Shown here: piece by piece, positions 12,501-24,902 of the stretch
Position numbering within the stretch: position 1 is the stretch's first letter
How the letters are laid out: each line of letters starts with the position of its first letter
Assembly (NCBI RefSeq): GCF_000004825.1
Contig: NW_008805066.1
Location: forward strand, 1 to 64,000
Reading direction: 5' to 3'
From: Heterostelium album PN500
Lineage: Eukaryota; Evosea; Eumycetozoa; Acytosteliales; Acytosteliaceae
DNA length: 64,000 nucleotides
Notes under the pieces: generated by a model
Seen by the model: only the letters and a program-made list of their open reading frames with translations
Told to the model about the DNA's origin: nothing
The model's database searches: none
Position numbers and translations under genes: made by a program

Positions 12501-14454
12501 TCCAGGTTGTTGGAAAAATGATATTACAAAAAGTATAAAATATATATAATAAAAAAAAAAATATGGAATCTATTAAAATAAAAAAGTATTTTGTATTTTA
12601 GATAAGAATAAATGGTTTAATAAATGAACAACAACAACTTAGTTTTGTTTGTTTTTTGTTTAGTTAAACTTGGCTAAGCTTTGCTCTAATTATAAATAAA
12701 ATAAAATAATAATATTATATACAAATATTAAAATAAAACAATTGTGGGTGTGGAATGTTGTAGTGTTGTGGTGGTGGTGTTGTTGTTGGTGGTGGTGGGT
12801 AAGCGATGTCTATTAGTTTGTTTTGTTTGCTGATTATTTGTATGTTGTTGCCAAAGTTGTATTGTTAATTCTAACTTTGAGAGTTTCTATTAATATAGTT
12901 GTTTAATTGTTTAATTGTGTTTATTTATTGTTGTTAAATATATATATATATATATATAAATAATGTTGAACAAACAAATTTGCGATGAATTGATGTGTCT
13001 ATTTGTTTGTTTGTTGTTTTTGTTTTTCTTGTCTTATTATTATTATTATTGTTGTCTACCACTATCTTTAGTTCTGAGATCTTATTTATTTGGATTTGTT
13101 TTCTATTTTGCACACAACAACAAATAGTAATCACCACACATAATATACAATTACTATTTGTTTTTTGTTACCACTATTACTATGTTATTCTATTATTATT
13201 ATTATTATTTTTTGGTATGTAATGATCTGATTGGCCAGAAAACCACATCAAAGTATCTATCACTACTTTTACACTATTATTAATATTGTTGTTGCTGCTA
13301 TTGCACCTGCTATTTATTGTTTTTACTGTTGTATTTTTCTTGTATCTCGTTTGGAAAATATTATTATGATAAATATAGATATAAAGAGAGATGGAGATCA
13401 GCTGATTTGATTGATATCAATGGTTATTATTGATATTATTACTATTACTACTTTACTCTACTACTAATGTTTTATGTATATTTGTTGATCGATGATGTGT
13501 TATATTATTCCTTCGATGTTTCTTTTCTTGTTCTGTTATTTTTGCTCTGGTTGGTTTGATTGATTGACGATCTTTTCCTTTTTTTCTCTCTATCTCAGGA
13601 ATTTGATTGGAAATCTACTAATCTTCCTTTCTTTCTACTCTGCTACGATCTATTTAACCACAATGGTAGTAGCATATATATTTTGTGTGTGTGATAAATG
13701 ATAATGATAATAATGGTTGTGTGTGAAATGATATAATATAATATAGTATATGTATTGATACTAATTATCTACGATTTTGTATTAATACAGTGTTGTACAG
13801 TTTTATCTATACAATTATTATAATTTTAAAAAAAATTAAATAAATAAATGTTTTTTTTGTTTAAACTTATTTGTGTTAAAAGAAATTGACTTTAATTAAC
13901 TAATACTGATTACTCTTATTATTAAAGTGTTTATTCTTTGCAAAAAAAAAACCAAAAGTGGTCTATTTTTTTTTTTCTTTAATTAAAATTTGGTTTTTTT
14001 TTTTTTGCAGACATTAAGAGGTTATATGGTGCAATGGTAATCACATTTGGGTTTTTTTTTTTGCATGATGAAGCTTCTCAGTGCACCCAAATAGTTTTTT
14101 GGCAACTTTTTTATGTTTTTGGGAAGTGGTGTGGTTTAATTATCTCGTTAAATTAAAGAGCTCAAATTTTCGTTGAAAATGGAGAGAGTGTTACCATATG
14201 TGTGAATCGCTTTTGTAACTCTCCTTTTCAGAAGCACTTAGCATGTTGCTATTTCACACCAGCAGAACAACAAACTTTGTTTTAAAAAAAAATGTAACTA
14301 CCAAACTTAGAATCAAATAAGTAAATGATGATTTAAATAAAAAAAAAAAAAAAGATTGATATATTTTTGAGATAAAGAAGGAGTATTTATAAAGTCGATT
14401 TTTATTTTATTTTATTTTATTATTTATTTATATATATTTTTTCAAAAAAACCTT
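9588..14454. other. Gene desert upstream of the GATA gene, about 4.9 kb
   Basis: No convincing gene. The sequence is poly(A)/poly(T) and triplet-rich, with a few islands of higher complexity: 10771-10915, 11185-11330, 11517-11660 and 14025-14110. The first contains short overlapping open frames that do not resemble a known protein. The second begins with a CCCATAA motif. The third contains the inverted pair TGTCACTG/CAGTGACA. The remainder probably holds promoter elements of the GATA factor and the 3' flank of cytochrome b5. Confidence 0.5.
11196..11202 (+). promoter_or_regulatory. DUSE-like motif (CCCATAA), weak
   Basis: CCCATAA preceded by ACC occurs in the gene desert. From established knowledge, the Dictyostelium upstream sequence element of small non-coding RNA genes has a CCCATAA core about 60-65 bases before the RNA start. 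That distance points to about 11260, just after a long T run, where a less AT-rich stretch of about 65 bases begins. I saw no snRNA, C/D or H/ACA signature there, so this is a hint only. Confidence 0.25.
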
Positions 14455-14862
14455 TTAAGCAGTTGATTGACCGGTGGCTAAGTAATAGGCAATTAAGGCG
14501 ACGATGATGAAGATGATTGGAGCCTTCATACCCATACCTTGATTTTGTTGTCTGACTTGAGAAACTGGGGCAGCTGATTTAGTGGCCTTTGGTTTCTTGA
14601 CCTCTTCGGATCTTGGTGGAGCACCGGCGACACGACCAATACGGAATTGCTTCATCTTTGACTTGGCGGAATCACTGTGTCCGACATCGTCAAACTCTTG
14701 AGTGGAGTCTTTACCGGCTGTACCCTTCAAAACTTCTTCACCACCTGGGTGATCCTCGACAAACTTGGTAACATCATAGACATCGTTATTGTAGATCAAC
14801 CAGAGGTCTGAGAGTGAGTTGTGCTTCTTGATCTCCTCCAATGTATATGTAGTTTCGGCCAT
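14455..14862 (-). CDS. Cytochrome b5, tail-anchored
   Basis: Single-exon gene for 135 residues. The haem-binding domain fills residues 5-80. The two axial histidines are His38 in the HPGG motif and His62 in GHS. A Lys/Pro/Ala-rich linker follows, then a single C-terminal hydrophobic helix at about 114-130 and a short tail, the usual tail-anchored endoplasmic reticulum form. It passes electrons to acyl-lipid desaturases, sterol enzymes and cytochromes P450 in known systems. Length and domain order match the microsomal family. The codons are richer in C-ending forms (GCC, GTC, ACC) than the neighbouring genes, suggesting strong expression. The ATG at 14862 starts the typical MAE... N-terminus. 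A GTATAT-poor, A-rich leader precedes it. Confidence 0.95.
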   Translation of the reverse strand: MAETTYTLEEIKKHNSLSDLWLIYNNDVYDVTKFVEDHPGGEEVLKGTAGKDSTQEFDDVGHSDSAKSKMKQFRIGRVAGAPPRSEEVKKPKATKSAAPVSQVRQQNQGMGMKAPIIFIIVALIAYYLATGQSTA

Positions 14863-15967
14863 GTCTTTAAATTAGAATCTATCTTGAAAATGTTATTTCT
14901 TTGAGTTAATATTTGTTTTAAAAAAGTGTAAAATAATAATAATAAAAAAATAATAACCTATTCAATATTTTGCAAAAAAACTAATGATGTTTATGATATT
15001 TTAACAACAAATAGAAATGAATAAAAGTATAATTGAAATTATCATACAAAAAAAACCAAACGGTAACAAATTAACACAACAATAAAGTTTTAATTAAGTT
15101 TTGAAATTGTTTTTTTTAATATTTGTATGGTGGAGTTGTTAAAAATGGGGTGGTCATTTATATTGTCGTTAAATATTGTTAAATGTAGTTGAAAGGGTTT
15201 CAGCATAGTTCGATCGAATAATATATCACTTGAATATTTAAATAATGTAAAACGTTACAGCATTTCGTTCCTAATCGCTATTCAATGAATCTTTAATGTA
15301 CACAACTCTTATAAATTAATGTTGTTGTTGTTGCTGCTTTTGACTTTTTGAAAACCAAAAATCCACCATAATAAATAGTGAATTTGAATATCTATAACCA
15401 TTTTGATCTATCTATCTGTAATAAATAATTGTTATTTTATAATATATATAGTTCACTTGAACGACTATTATTGTTTAAAAAAAAAAAAAATTGTAGGACA
15501 TTATTTAATTTTAACTTATGATTTATCATTATAACTCTCTTTAGATAATTAATTTTTTAACATATAAATATATATATCTATCTAACTTACACTTTCAATT
15601 GAATTGAAATAAATAAATAAATAAAAAAAAAACAAACCTCCCAAGGTGAAGTGATCAAAAAAAAAGGTCAAAAAAATTTTTTGACAAAAAAAAAAAAACA
15701 TCTAAAAAGGATAATTTTAAGCACAAAATAATCAAATAAAATAGATAGATATATATGTACAACGGCTTGATGATTGTTAGATTGAGATTTCTTTGTTGTT
15801 TTTCAATAATAAATAATTTAAATATGTTTATTTTAGATATGCAACAGATATGGTGATGTTACATTGAAAAATAAAGTGAATCTTGATAGTCTATAAATTT
15901 ACATTGTATGAGGGAGTGTATTCTAAACAGTGGGATATGATATGATTCTAGCTTGATCATCATCGAA
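14863..15967. other. Intergenic, AT-rich
   Basis: About 1.1 kb between cytochrome b5 and the next minus-strand gene. It has poly(A) runs and scattered CTATCTATC repeats. No gene or RNA recognised. Confidence 0.55.
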
Positions 15968-17000
15968 TTAATAGTTGTTATAAAGGTATGGTTGTTGTTG
16001 ATGATGATTATGATGATGGGAGCTCTGATAGTATTGATTTGGTGTTGGTAGATTTTGTTGAAGCATCAATGAGCATTGTGGTCTTGTAAATATATCTTTT
16101 TTTAAAAGTGAACAACTGTTTGTTTTGTTTTTGGTCAATATTAAATTTAACAAATATCAAAAATAATAATTATTATACTTACTCATTTCTTGTAAACAAT
16201 TGCGATAACTTGGTTTTGATAGATTTCAAATGATCCAAAGTTAACTTTAATATTTTGTTGAGCTGATTGTCGTCCATCGAGATTGGATTCCTAAAAACCG
16301 GATCAACATAGGACATAAGTTTGGATACCTCGAGACATATTGAGCATATTTCACTAATTTGTATACTATTTACTTTAAACAAATCAATTCTATATGCAAG
16401 ATTCTCTACTAATAGTTCATATCTTTGAAATAATAGTTTCATAAAATTATTAATATAAATATTTTTTTTTAATAATATTTGTATTTTTTGTAAATAGTAC
16501 CTGGACAGAGTTGTTTTCTTTTGTAATAGATTTGATAAAACCTTCACTCTATTTGTTAACAATAGAATATTATTCAACGAAATATCTATTTCTTCGTATC
16601 TAACAAATACATTATATAAGCTTGGACAAAGCGGAAAAAGTCCGAGTGCTAATTGGTAATATCCATTTAAATCGATATCTTTACTACTATTGTTATTATT
16701 GGTAATATTAAGATTTTTTGATTTCGATGACAAATCATTTTTTATGTTGTTGAGTTTTATTGGATTGGATGGAATTGGAGGTGTATTTTGTTCTTCATCT
16801 GAAGAAGCAGGGGAAGGATTTAATATTAATGACTCGTCTATTTCCATCTCAGTCGAATCTTCATATTTTCTATCGTTTTTATCATAGTTATTCGAATTTG
16901 GATTGTTGAAGTTTAAGACTGACGGTGTGGGTGAATCATTTTCTTTATCCTCCTCAATGATTCTTTCCAATTTAATTCTCGAGTGATAATATTTTAACAT
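15968..17000 (-). CDS. Hypothetical helical protein, two exons
   Basis: Exon 1 is 17000-16183 and exon 2 is 16115-15968, giving 321 residues. The intron (16182-16116) has a perfect GTAAGT donor and an AACAG acceptor and joins in phase. Residues 1-110 are acidic and Asn/Ser/Pro-rich with SP/TP sites (SPTPS, NPSPASSDEE). Residues 110-280 are a compact Leu/Ile-rich helical block starting GYYQLALGLFPLC. The C-terminus is His/Gln-rich (HHHNHHQQQ). I recognise no family. The helical block with conserved-looking cysteines (CSICLEV) may be a protein-interaction domain. The ATG at 17000 gives the only long frame. No signal peptide or membrane helix is seen. Confidence 0.7.
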
Positions 17001-18324
17001 TTCTATAAATATTATTATTTCAAAGTGGAAAAATAAATAAATAAATAAATAAAGATAGAAAATGAATGAATATTTCTAAAAATTATTTATAATTTTTAGA
17101 TTTAGGATTTACTGATTATAATTGTTTCTTGATGGAGAGAATATTAATGTTATTGTTGTTGAGATGATATGGTGATAAATATCAAATTAATAAAGTAATT
17201 CGGGATTGAACCGATTTGGTAGATAAAACAAAGAATCAATCAAACTAGCACCAACAACCAAATCAAATATTATAATAAAATTAACCTTGTTGTCAGTGGT
17301 TGAGTTGATGATGATAAAAATAATAGTGATGATGATGGCTGGCAGAAAGAAATTAAGTGTAGATGGACAGTAGTGCAACTAACAAAACATAGGGTATAGA
17401 TGAAGCTGAGCGTGTGTGTGTATTTTGCAATATGGTTTTTTATTGATAGATAAGAGATTTATGAAAAAAAAATAAAAATAAATAATAGCAATATTATTTG
17501 TTTATAGAAATAATTTTATGATCGATCACAAAATCAAGGTGGTGGTTGAAATATAAATTAAATAGTATCTCTGGGGAGGTGAGAGAGTTAAGTGGTAGTG
17601 GTTAATTGATCAGTGTTTATGTTTTGGTGTGAGTTAGTCTGAAGAATTGTTTTTTTTTTGATTATTGTTTATTTATTATCTGATAATAAAAAGTTAAAAG
17701 AAAACATTCTGATTATCGATGATTAAAAATCAAATCAAATATTTTTATTAATTATTGCCAATATCACATTTATCGTAAATTTGAATCTTAGATTGATTTT
17801 TTTTTTGCAAAAAATGTGGGTAAATACTTCATCTTTTGATAATCTACATTTAATCTGCGATTTATCGAATTAAATATTTGAACAATTTATTATATTAATT
17901 AATAAATTATAATAAAAATTAATTTATTAATAATAAAAAAAAAAGTTAATAGAATGAAAATAATAAAGAATAATATTACTTAATTATTAATAATTAAATA
18001 TCTGATGATTTGTCTCTACTATATATATATATATTTACAACTAGATTTTTGATTGCAATACTTTTACTAAAAGATTTCACATAATAAAATGTTACTATTT
18101 ACACATATAAGTATAAAAAGAGATATCTATATTTATACAGTAACACATTGGACATTGATAAAACACACTTTTAAAAAACGAATGAATTCATTTGTCGTTT
18201 TATAATTTTTAGTTTTTTTTTTACAAAAATGAAGCAATTATTATAATGTGTTAAAAAGTATACAAGTCTATAAAAACATATATATATATATTATAGATAT
18301 AAATAGATTATATTGTGTTGAGGG
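17001..18324. other. Divergent intergenic region
   Basis: About 1.3 kb shared by the minus-strand hypothetical gene and the plus-strand SET-domain gene, so it should hold both promoters. Long A and T runs precede each start. A GGTTCAATCCCG-like element on the minus strand near 17200 resembles a tRNA B box, but no tRNA folds around it. Confidence 0.5.
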
Positions 18325-20273
18325 ATGAGTAACAATCAATTATCATTAAGAGAGCAATTGGATATTGTTGTTAAATGGCTAGATGATAATGGTGTAAAGA
18401 TAAATCATAAGCTGATTGAGATTGTATGTCAGAAACAATCAGTCGATGATGTTACCAACAAAAATACACCTCATGAACAAGTTGTAGAGGGTTTAGGTGT
18501 AATTGCATTACAAGATTTAAAAATTGATCATACTGGTATGATATCATTATATAATAATATAATAAATAAATAAAAATAAATTTACAAAATATAAAACAAA
18601 CAACAACCTCATAGATTATCACCAACAACAACAACATCATCATCATCATCAACACACAAACACACACTCTCTCTATCTATCTCAACATATACAAAATTTG
18701 AAATAGAATTGACTTACACCACAATAATAATAATAATACCTGTAACATATTACTAATTATGAAATTACTCTAAAAATCATCATTAATTATATATTACTAG
18801 TGGCAATCATTCCAAAGTCGTGTTTGCTGACACCACATACCACATCGATATCAGCATACTTGAAGAAATATAAAATAAAAGATGCTACTGCAACCTCTAT
18901 AGCTCTACTCTACGAAGCATCGATTGGCAGTCAATCAAAGTGGTATGGATATATCAAGTCTTTGCCTCTTAGTGTTGATCTACCGATTCTTTGGAATGAT
19001 GCAGATCTCAAAAATCTAAAGGGAACATCAATTGAGACCGTTGTCTATGAGAACAAGGTAATTCATTCCCTTACTATTGAAATGTTCTTTCCTATAGACT
19101 AAAATAATACTAATCTATTTATATATATTTATCCTATAGGAAACAGTTGATGCTACCTATAATAAATATATAAAGTCAAAGTTGATTGCAAATCATCCAG
19201 ATGTATTCAATGAACATGTATTCAGTTTAGATAACTTTAAGAGAGCCAGTTGTTTGGTATCATCACGTGCCTTTAACATTGATACTTATCATGGTGATTC
19301 TATGGTGCCTTTAGCAGATATGTAAATATTGTTAACACTATTGCAATATTAAACAATATTGACATCTTTACTTACATTTAAACATGATTTTTATAGTTTT
19401 AATCATAGAACAGGTAGAGAGAATGTACATATTGAGTCAGATGAAAACGATGATCTTTGTTCTAAATGTGGATCATCTTCATCTTGTAAACACAGAAAGA
19501 GATCAAGAGAAGATGATCATCATCACCATGGACATAAACATGATGAAAATTGTAATCATGATCATGAAGAAGATGAGGAGGATGAAGAAGAAGATGATGA
19601 TGAACAGGTTCAAGTGGATGATCTCGATTATTTAGCAAATATAAAAGTACCAAAAGATTCATTGTTTATAAGAGTGGTTAGAGAGGTTAGTAAAGGATGT
19701 GAAGTCTACAATACATATGGAGATCACGATAATTCATTGTTGCTAAGTAAATATGGTTTCGTAGAGTTGGATAATCCATGCGATCTCGTTAGAGTCGAGC
19801 CAGACTTGATCGACAGAGTACTAGAGAGTCACTCTGGATTGGAACCGGCCGAGATTAAAGATCGACTTGCATTCTACTGTCAGTTGTTCGAGGCAGAGTC
19901 GAGAGATCACCATGCATTCGAATCGAGTGGTGCCGCTGACGATGCTTTGGTCTGCTCGATCTACTTGGCAATGCTCCAGACAGCACAATACCAACAGTTG
20001 AAAAAGACAAAACTCTCAATGATCTACAAACAACTCGATAAGCTCGAAGCAAAGCAAATGGTTCGATCCAACAAGCGTGTTGGAGAGTTCATTATCACTG
20101 TAATCGAAGAGAGACTAAAGCTGTTCCCAACTACCAATTTAGATATCAAACAGGAAATAGCAAATCTTTCAAGCATAACCGATCAAAGATTATTTAACTC
20201 AACATCACTACAAATTGCAGAGAAACAACTATTGTTAAATTCTAAAAAGTATTATCAAAACCTGATAGCTTAA
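18325..20273 (+). CDS. SET-domain protein lysine methyltransferase (SETD6/RKM4-like), four exons
   Basis: Exons 18325-18535, 18801-19057, 19140-19321 and 19397-20273 join in phase to 508 residues. The SET core is split as in the SETD6/RKM4/Rubisco-methyltransferase group. The motif PLADIFNHRTG, spanning the third intron, holds the S-adenosylmethionine-binding NH, and GCEVYNTYG with LLSKYGF holds the catalytic Tyr region. A C-terminal helical domain (about 340-508) matches the substrate-binding domain position. Family members methylate lysines of ribosomal or nuclear proteins; the substrate here is inferred only. Unusual is an insert of about 75 residues between NH and NTYG, rich in Cys, His, Asp and Glu, including CSKCGS and repeated HH/HD pairs. 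It is divergently arranged with the preceding hypothetical gene. Confidence 0.85.
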
Positions 20274-20605
20274 AGCATATTGTGGTACAATAAAAAAAAA
20301 GTCAACTTAATTAAATTAACTTAATTTCTAACATGCTCAAATAAATGTGGTGGTGATCAATATGATTTCACACTTTTCTTTGTTCAATTCTTTAAGATGA
20401 GTATTCGGAGGTGTGGGTGAAAATATTGTGATCATTGCTGTGAATGTATATAATATATTTTGATAGTGGTAATTTAATATGGGTTAAAGATTTATAATTT
20501 ATTTACAATTAATATTAATTAATATAAAAAAAATTGATTTAAAGCAATATGAATAATAATTTTAAGTAATAGTCAATTATTATCTTAATAGAAAGAATAA
20601 TTAAA
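20274..20605. other. Short tandem intergenic spacer
   Basis: About 330 AT-rich bases between the stop of the SET gene and the start of the glycosyltransferase-like gene, both on the plus strand. It should contain the former's terminator and the latter's promoter. No motif stands out. Confidence 0.5.
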
Positions 20606-22462
20606 ATGAAATTTGGTAGAATTAATATTAAATTTATATTTTTAGCTATATTCTTTCTTTCAAATTTAATTTTTATTATTACTATTTATTATCATTCAAT
20701 ACCAAATATTCATACAGATGTTTTTAATAAAATAGCAAGAGTTTCAAATTCAACTATCGATTTGGTACTAAACAGTACTGACATTGACCAAACTGGCCAG
20801 AGAAGAGAGTATCAAGGCCTAAAAAGAAAATCTAAGAAAGAAATCGAAAACTCATTCTATAAGTTGTCTAGATCAGATAAGAGATTCCAATTCTTGTTAA
20901 ACAATGATGGTGAAACTCCTCCAATAGAAAAGGATAAATTCAATGAATTTATTGTCAAGAATGATGTAATATATCCAATTGCTCATCATTTTAAGACGAA
21001 ATTCGGTAATCTTCCTTTTCATATTGCTGAACTTAATGCAAAGGCGTCCATTCATGAAAATGTCATCATTGAACAACATTGGTATGATATTCCACATCAT
21101 AGTAACTCTAGTTTGTCATCTCTCAAAGTGAGAGAAGAGCTATTAAGGTTGACAAATGATTCCCCGATGATGGACTATGTACTATTGGAATATACTGGAG
21201 AGGAATCAGCATACGTTTTGGTTTGGGTTCTGAAAGCTCTGGCCCCAAAAGTGAATAGAAACATTATCATTATTGGAAAAGACACCTATTTGGAGGAGTT
21301 GGAAATTGTGGTAGATAGTTTTTTGGAATCGAATAAAGTCTTTGAAGTTTCAAAGAATATTCTCAATCCTGTCAATAGAAATCTCAAGAAATATGTAACT
21401 TTGTTGAAATTGGAAAAATACGACTCCAATACACCAACTTTTAAACTATATAATCTTTTGGATAGTTTAAATTGGAAACTCGACCCCTTCAATCAAATCC
21501 TATCCCATGAGAAGAATATGGATTTCTCGTACAAATGTAACACCCAGAAGTTTTTGGTTTTCAATCTTGCAGATTCTTTTAGGGAGAATCTTAGACATCT
21601 ACCAATTGCCATTTCATTGTCCATCGCTTTCAATAGACACTTACTTTTAGACTCCACTGAGTTCTTAAATGATCCTCAATGGAATTTATTCTTAAAATAT
21701 TCAAGGTTAGTATTGTTGTTTTCCAAATAAAACTCAAATTACTTATCTAAATAAATTGTAACTCTTAGATGTTCACACATTGAATATGCACCAGTTTTGG
21801 ATAAATCAAATACTAGAGTATATGGTGAAGATCATGAAAATAGAGAAAGATATCAATTCACCTACTACAATCAAAACGAAATATTGGAGGGATCGGATAT
21901 TCTCTTGAAGGCTGTAAGAGAAAAGTTTGGATTTGGAAATGATTTCGAATATGAATCGGCATTGCTAAATTGGATATTTAGATTTTCGAACAATGGAAGA
22001 AGAGCCTATCGCTCAACTTCTTTTGCACTCTATAAAGATGATATGAAGCTATACAGTCATCCTCCTCAATGTATAGCAATGTATGTTCAAAACAAAAAGG
22101 AGATGAACAAGTACTTGAATGCACTCAAGATTGTCCAATCTAAACAAGAATTCTCTTCAATTACCAATGTATTCCTGATGACAGAAGATAATAACCTGGT
22201 GGAAAACATCAATCAGTTTGAAGATAAATCATTGAAATTCCAATATCTCAACTATACTAGAGAACCTATCCAGAAATTGGAATTAGATAAACGATTAGAA
22301 CAAACGGCTATCATGTTTACGGAGGTCCTAGAGGCAGCCCAATGTGAAATAATGATTGGATCCATCAATTCTTACATCGACAGATTCACTCTACAACTTT
22401 CGATATCGAAATTTAAGAGACCTGTATTCCTCTATGCTTTAGATAATTCAAGAATAGAATAG
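20606..22462 (+). CDS. Type II membrane protein, divergent GT23/fucosyltransferase-like
   Basis: Exons 20606-21705 and 21769-22462 give 597 residues; the intron has GTTAGT/CTTAG ends and joins in phase. A short basic N-terminus is followed by one hydrophobic helix at about residues 9-28, a type II signal anchor, so a Golgi location is likely. Residues 30-330 are unassigned. The C-terminal half shows the layout of FUT8/NodZ-like folds: an N-terminal sheet (FLVFNLADSFRENL), a central strand CIAMYVQ where active enzymes carry H-x-R-x-x-D, the strand VFLMTED, and a late C-E-I-M-I-G-S-I-N-S strand where FUT8 has CTFSS. The donor-binding arginine motif is not conserved, so catalytic activity is doubtful. 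The distant similarity is my reading by eye. It ends 115 bases from the convergent membrane-protein gene. Confidence 0.6.
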
Positions 22463-22577
22463 AATAAATAAATAAAATAAAATAAGAAAAAAAACTTTAA
22501 TTTAAAATAAATTATTAAATTATCATTCTATTTATTATACAATATGATATTATTATTAATATATATATTCACTTATA

Positions 22578-24181
22578 TTAATTAATATTAACATTATTAT
22601 TATTATTATGATGTTCAATTCTATGTGTGATATTTGAATTGGGTGCATGATGTGTGTTTGGTGCGTGATGTGAATTAATTGTGCCATTGGGAGTTGAGAT
22701 ATTTAAATCGTTGCTGGTTGTCAAAGTGAATGAGCTGTTATTGTAGTTACTCATGTTTTGTGGACTCCAACCGAAATGCTCTAGACTGCCAGCGCTGCTG
22801 GAATTCAATATATTCTTTGGCAAATGCTTATTGTGTACATCCATTTCGATGTCAGTTTGATGAGAGTTATTCTTCATTACGTTCTGAACCATCTCGTTGA
22901 GTTGTGACTCTCTTTCATATTTCTTCTTATTGTAGAGTGATATCAGATTGAGTATTGTCAGTGAGAAGAACGTCCAGAGAGCACCCCACGAACCAATTAA
23001 ATTCAAGAACGGCTGACTCTGACGGAATTCATTGTTCTCATAGTCATCCAAACGAATGTAGGCTTTGAACAACAGCGTTGAATTCTGGTCCAAATCGACG
23101 GTTCTCGCATTTGCTGCGCCAAGAGTGTAAAAATCACCAAACTGATAGTCGAAAATGAATCGCGGTGCATTGTAGATGGTTTTACGCTTGACGGTGACAT
23201 CCACCTTTTGATATAGAAATCTCGAATTGTACCAAAACAATGACTTTGTGTAGTTCTTGATGGTCGGCGACTTGCTGAAATCCGGTGCCGACGGGAAGAG
23301 GTTGAAACGCTTTGCAAACACCGAGTATGATGGTATGTTTTCGACCACTAACAGATTGATTGCAGTGTCATTAAAATAAAAATTCTCAAATTCAGCCTGT
23401 GTTGCACATTGACAGTTTGTGTCATTCGGTTTGCATACACATCGACTCAAACCTATATCTAAATATTGATATGTATTCATTTCATAACTATCTCCGAACA
23501 AACAAATCAAATTAATTAGATTTACAACAAATCAACAATAATATAAATAGAAATAACCTTACCTTCCAGTCATTTGTACTGGTTTTTCTGGACATATTGC
23601 ATCGTTTGTATATACAGTAATTTTATCGGGTTGGCTTGGTAAGGGATTATCGTAGAATGTACATTTGACCCCCTTGATTATTTCAATCTTTCTTGGAAAT
23701 TGGTCTTGCTCTGTAATTGTCATGTATCTGAAAAGTACGGTTACCATCGATGAGTTTAGAGGTACAGGATTATTATTCTTTTGTAGAACGATTCCAACCG
23801 TTGGTGTCATCATTGGTTGATATGTAGATGGATTATCGGCATTATAAATAATAGAAGGAACACCTATAATTAAAAAAAACTGTGATTAACAACTAACTGA
23901 TTAACTGATTAACTGATTGATTGACAGTTTCAAAGAAAAAGTACTATGATTGCCGATTATCTATTGTTACCTTTTGAAAACTGTGCAACTGTAATGATAA
24001 TAAAGAATGCAACGATGATAATGACAATCAAACTTCCAAATACACCTAGTTTTGATCTCTGGTAGTTGGGGTGACCATTCACCTCTGCCTTTCCTAGATC
24101 TAAATAATAAAGAAATCTAGATTTATTTTTAACTTCATGACTGAAACTTGATACACGTTGTAACATTCTAGCTCCATCCAT
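22578..24181 (-). CDS. Two-pass membrane protein with large Cys-containing ectodomain, three exons
   Basis: Exons 24181-23971, 23863-23563 and 23487-22578 give 473 residues, all joins in phase (GTAACA, GTAAGG donors). Topology: cytosolic N-terminus of about 47 residues, hydrophobic helix 1 at about 48-68, an extracytosolic domain of about 270 residues with the CVCKPNDTNCQC cluster and several N-x-S/T sequons, helix 2 at about 340-358 (SWGALWTFFSLTILNL), then a cytosolic tail rich in Asn, His and Ser. This P2X/ENaC-like plan (two helices around one ectodomain, both ends cytosolic) is seen directly, but no P2X signature is present. Similar two-pass proteins of unknown function occur in amoebae and ciliates as far as I know. 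Function unassigned; could be a channel subunit or receptor. Confidence 0.72.
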
Positions 24182-24902
24182 TTTTCTATTATTTTATTTT
24201 TTTAAAAGTTAATTTACTTTTTTAACTATAACTATATATATTATATGTATATTATATCTATGATTATATTTTTGATTTTTGATTTTTATTTTATTACTAA
24301 TCTATTAAAATAACACTACATTATCTTTTAAATAGTAAATTAGATGCACCTATATAAATATATAAAAAATAAAGATAATGTATGTTTATTGACAAATAAA
24401 ATGATCAATTAACTTTTGGTTATAGCTGACAATTATTGTTATATTTAACCTTAACATATATTTAATTGATCAAATGGTGTGTTATTGATCAATGCCAACC
24501 ACGAGTCAAACTGTTAACCACCAATGTAAAATAAAAATGTGTGATTAAAAATAACTTTTTTTTTTTTTTGTTATGTAAATTTTTGTGTGTAACATCATTT
24601 TTTCTGAAGGTCTGATCATAGTTGCATCCATTCGAAGTTTGTGGAACACAAAAATTTTTGTGTCTTTTTGTAAAAATAGATTGCTTTTGTGTGAAAAAAG
24701 TGCCAAAATATGGGTCTTATCCCTGACTACAAATTTTAATTAATTAACACTAACAGATATATTGTCTAATAAGTTGATATTACAACATGGATAAATCACC
24801 ACTTTATTGGAAAATAACATTTGTTATGGTTATTTTGTTGTGATTTAAAAACTTGTTTTTGTTTTTTAAAAGTATATATTGTTTTATTTATTATTATTAT
24901 TA
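24182..24902. other. Intergenic, AT-rich, with an 18-bp palindrome
   Basis: About 720 bases upstream of the membrane-protein gene and downstream of the secreted-protein gene. A perfect palindrome, ACACAAAAATTTTTGTGT, lies at 24646-24663 within a slightly less AT-rich patch (24600-24730). No gene recognised. Confidence 0.55.
24646..24663. repeat. Perfect 18-bp palindrome
   Basis: ACACAAAAATTTTTGTGT reads the same on both strands. It could form a small cruciform or bind a dimeric factor, or be chance in AT-rich DNA. Confidence 0.8.

Noticed and set aside
14025-14060. tRNA A-box-like TGGTGCAATGGTAA after GGTTATA
   Set aside because: No matching B box or acceptor stem downstream; the following sequence is a T run.
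17195-17275. tRNA B-box-like GGTTCAATCCCG on the minus strand
   Set aside because: No A box at the right distance and the acceptor and anticodon stems do not form.
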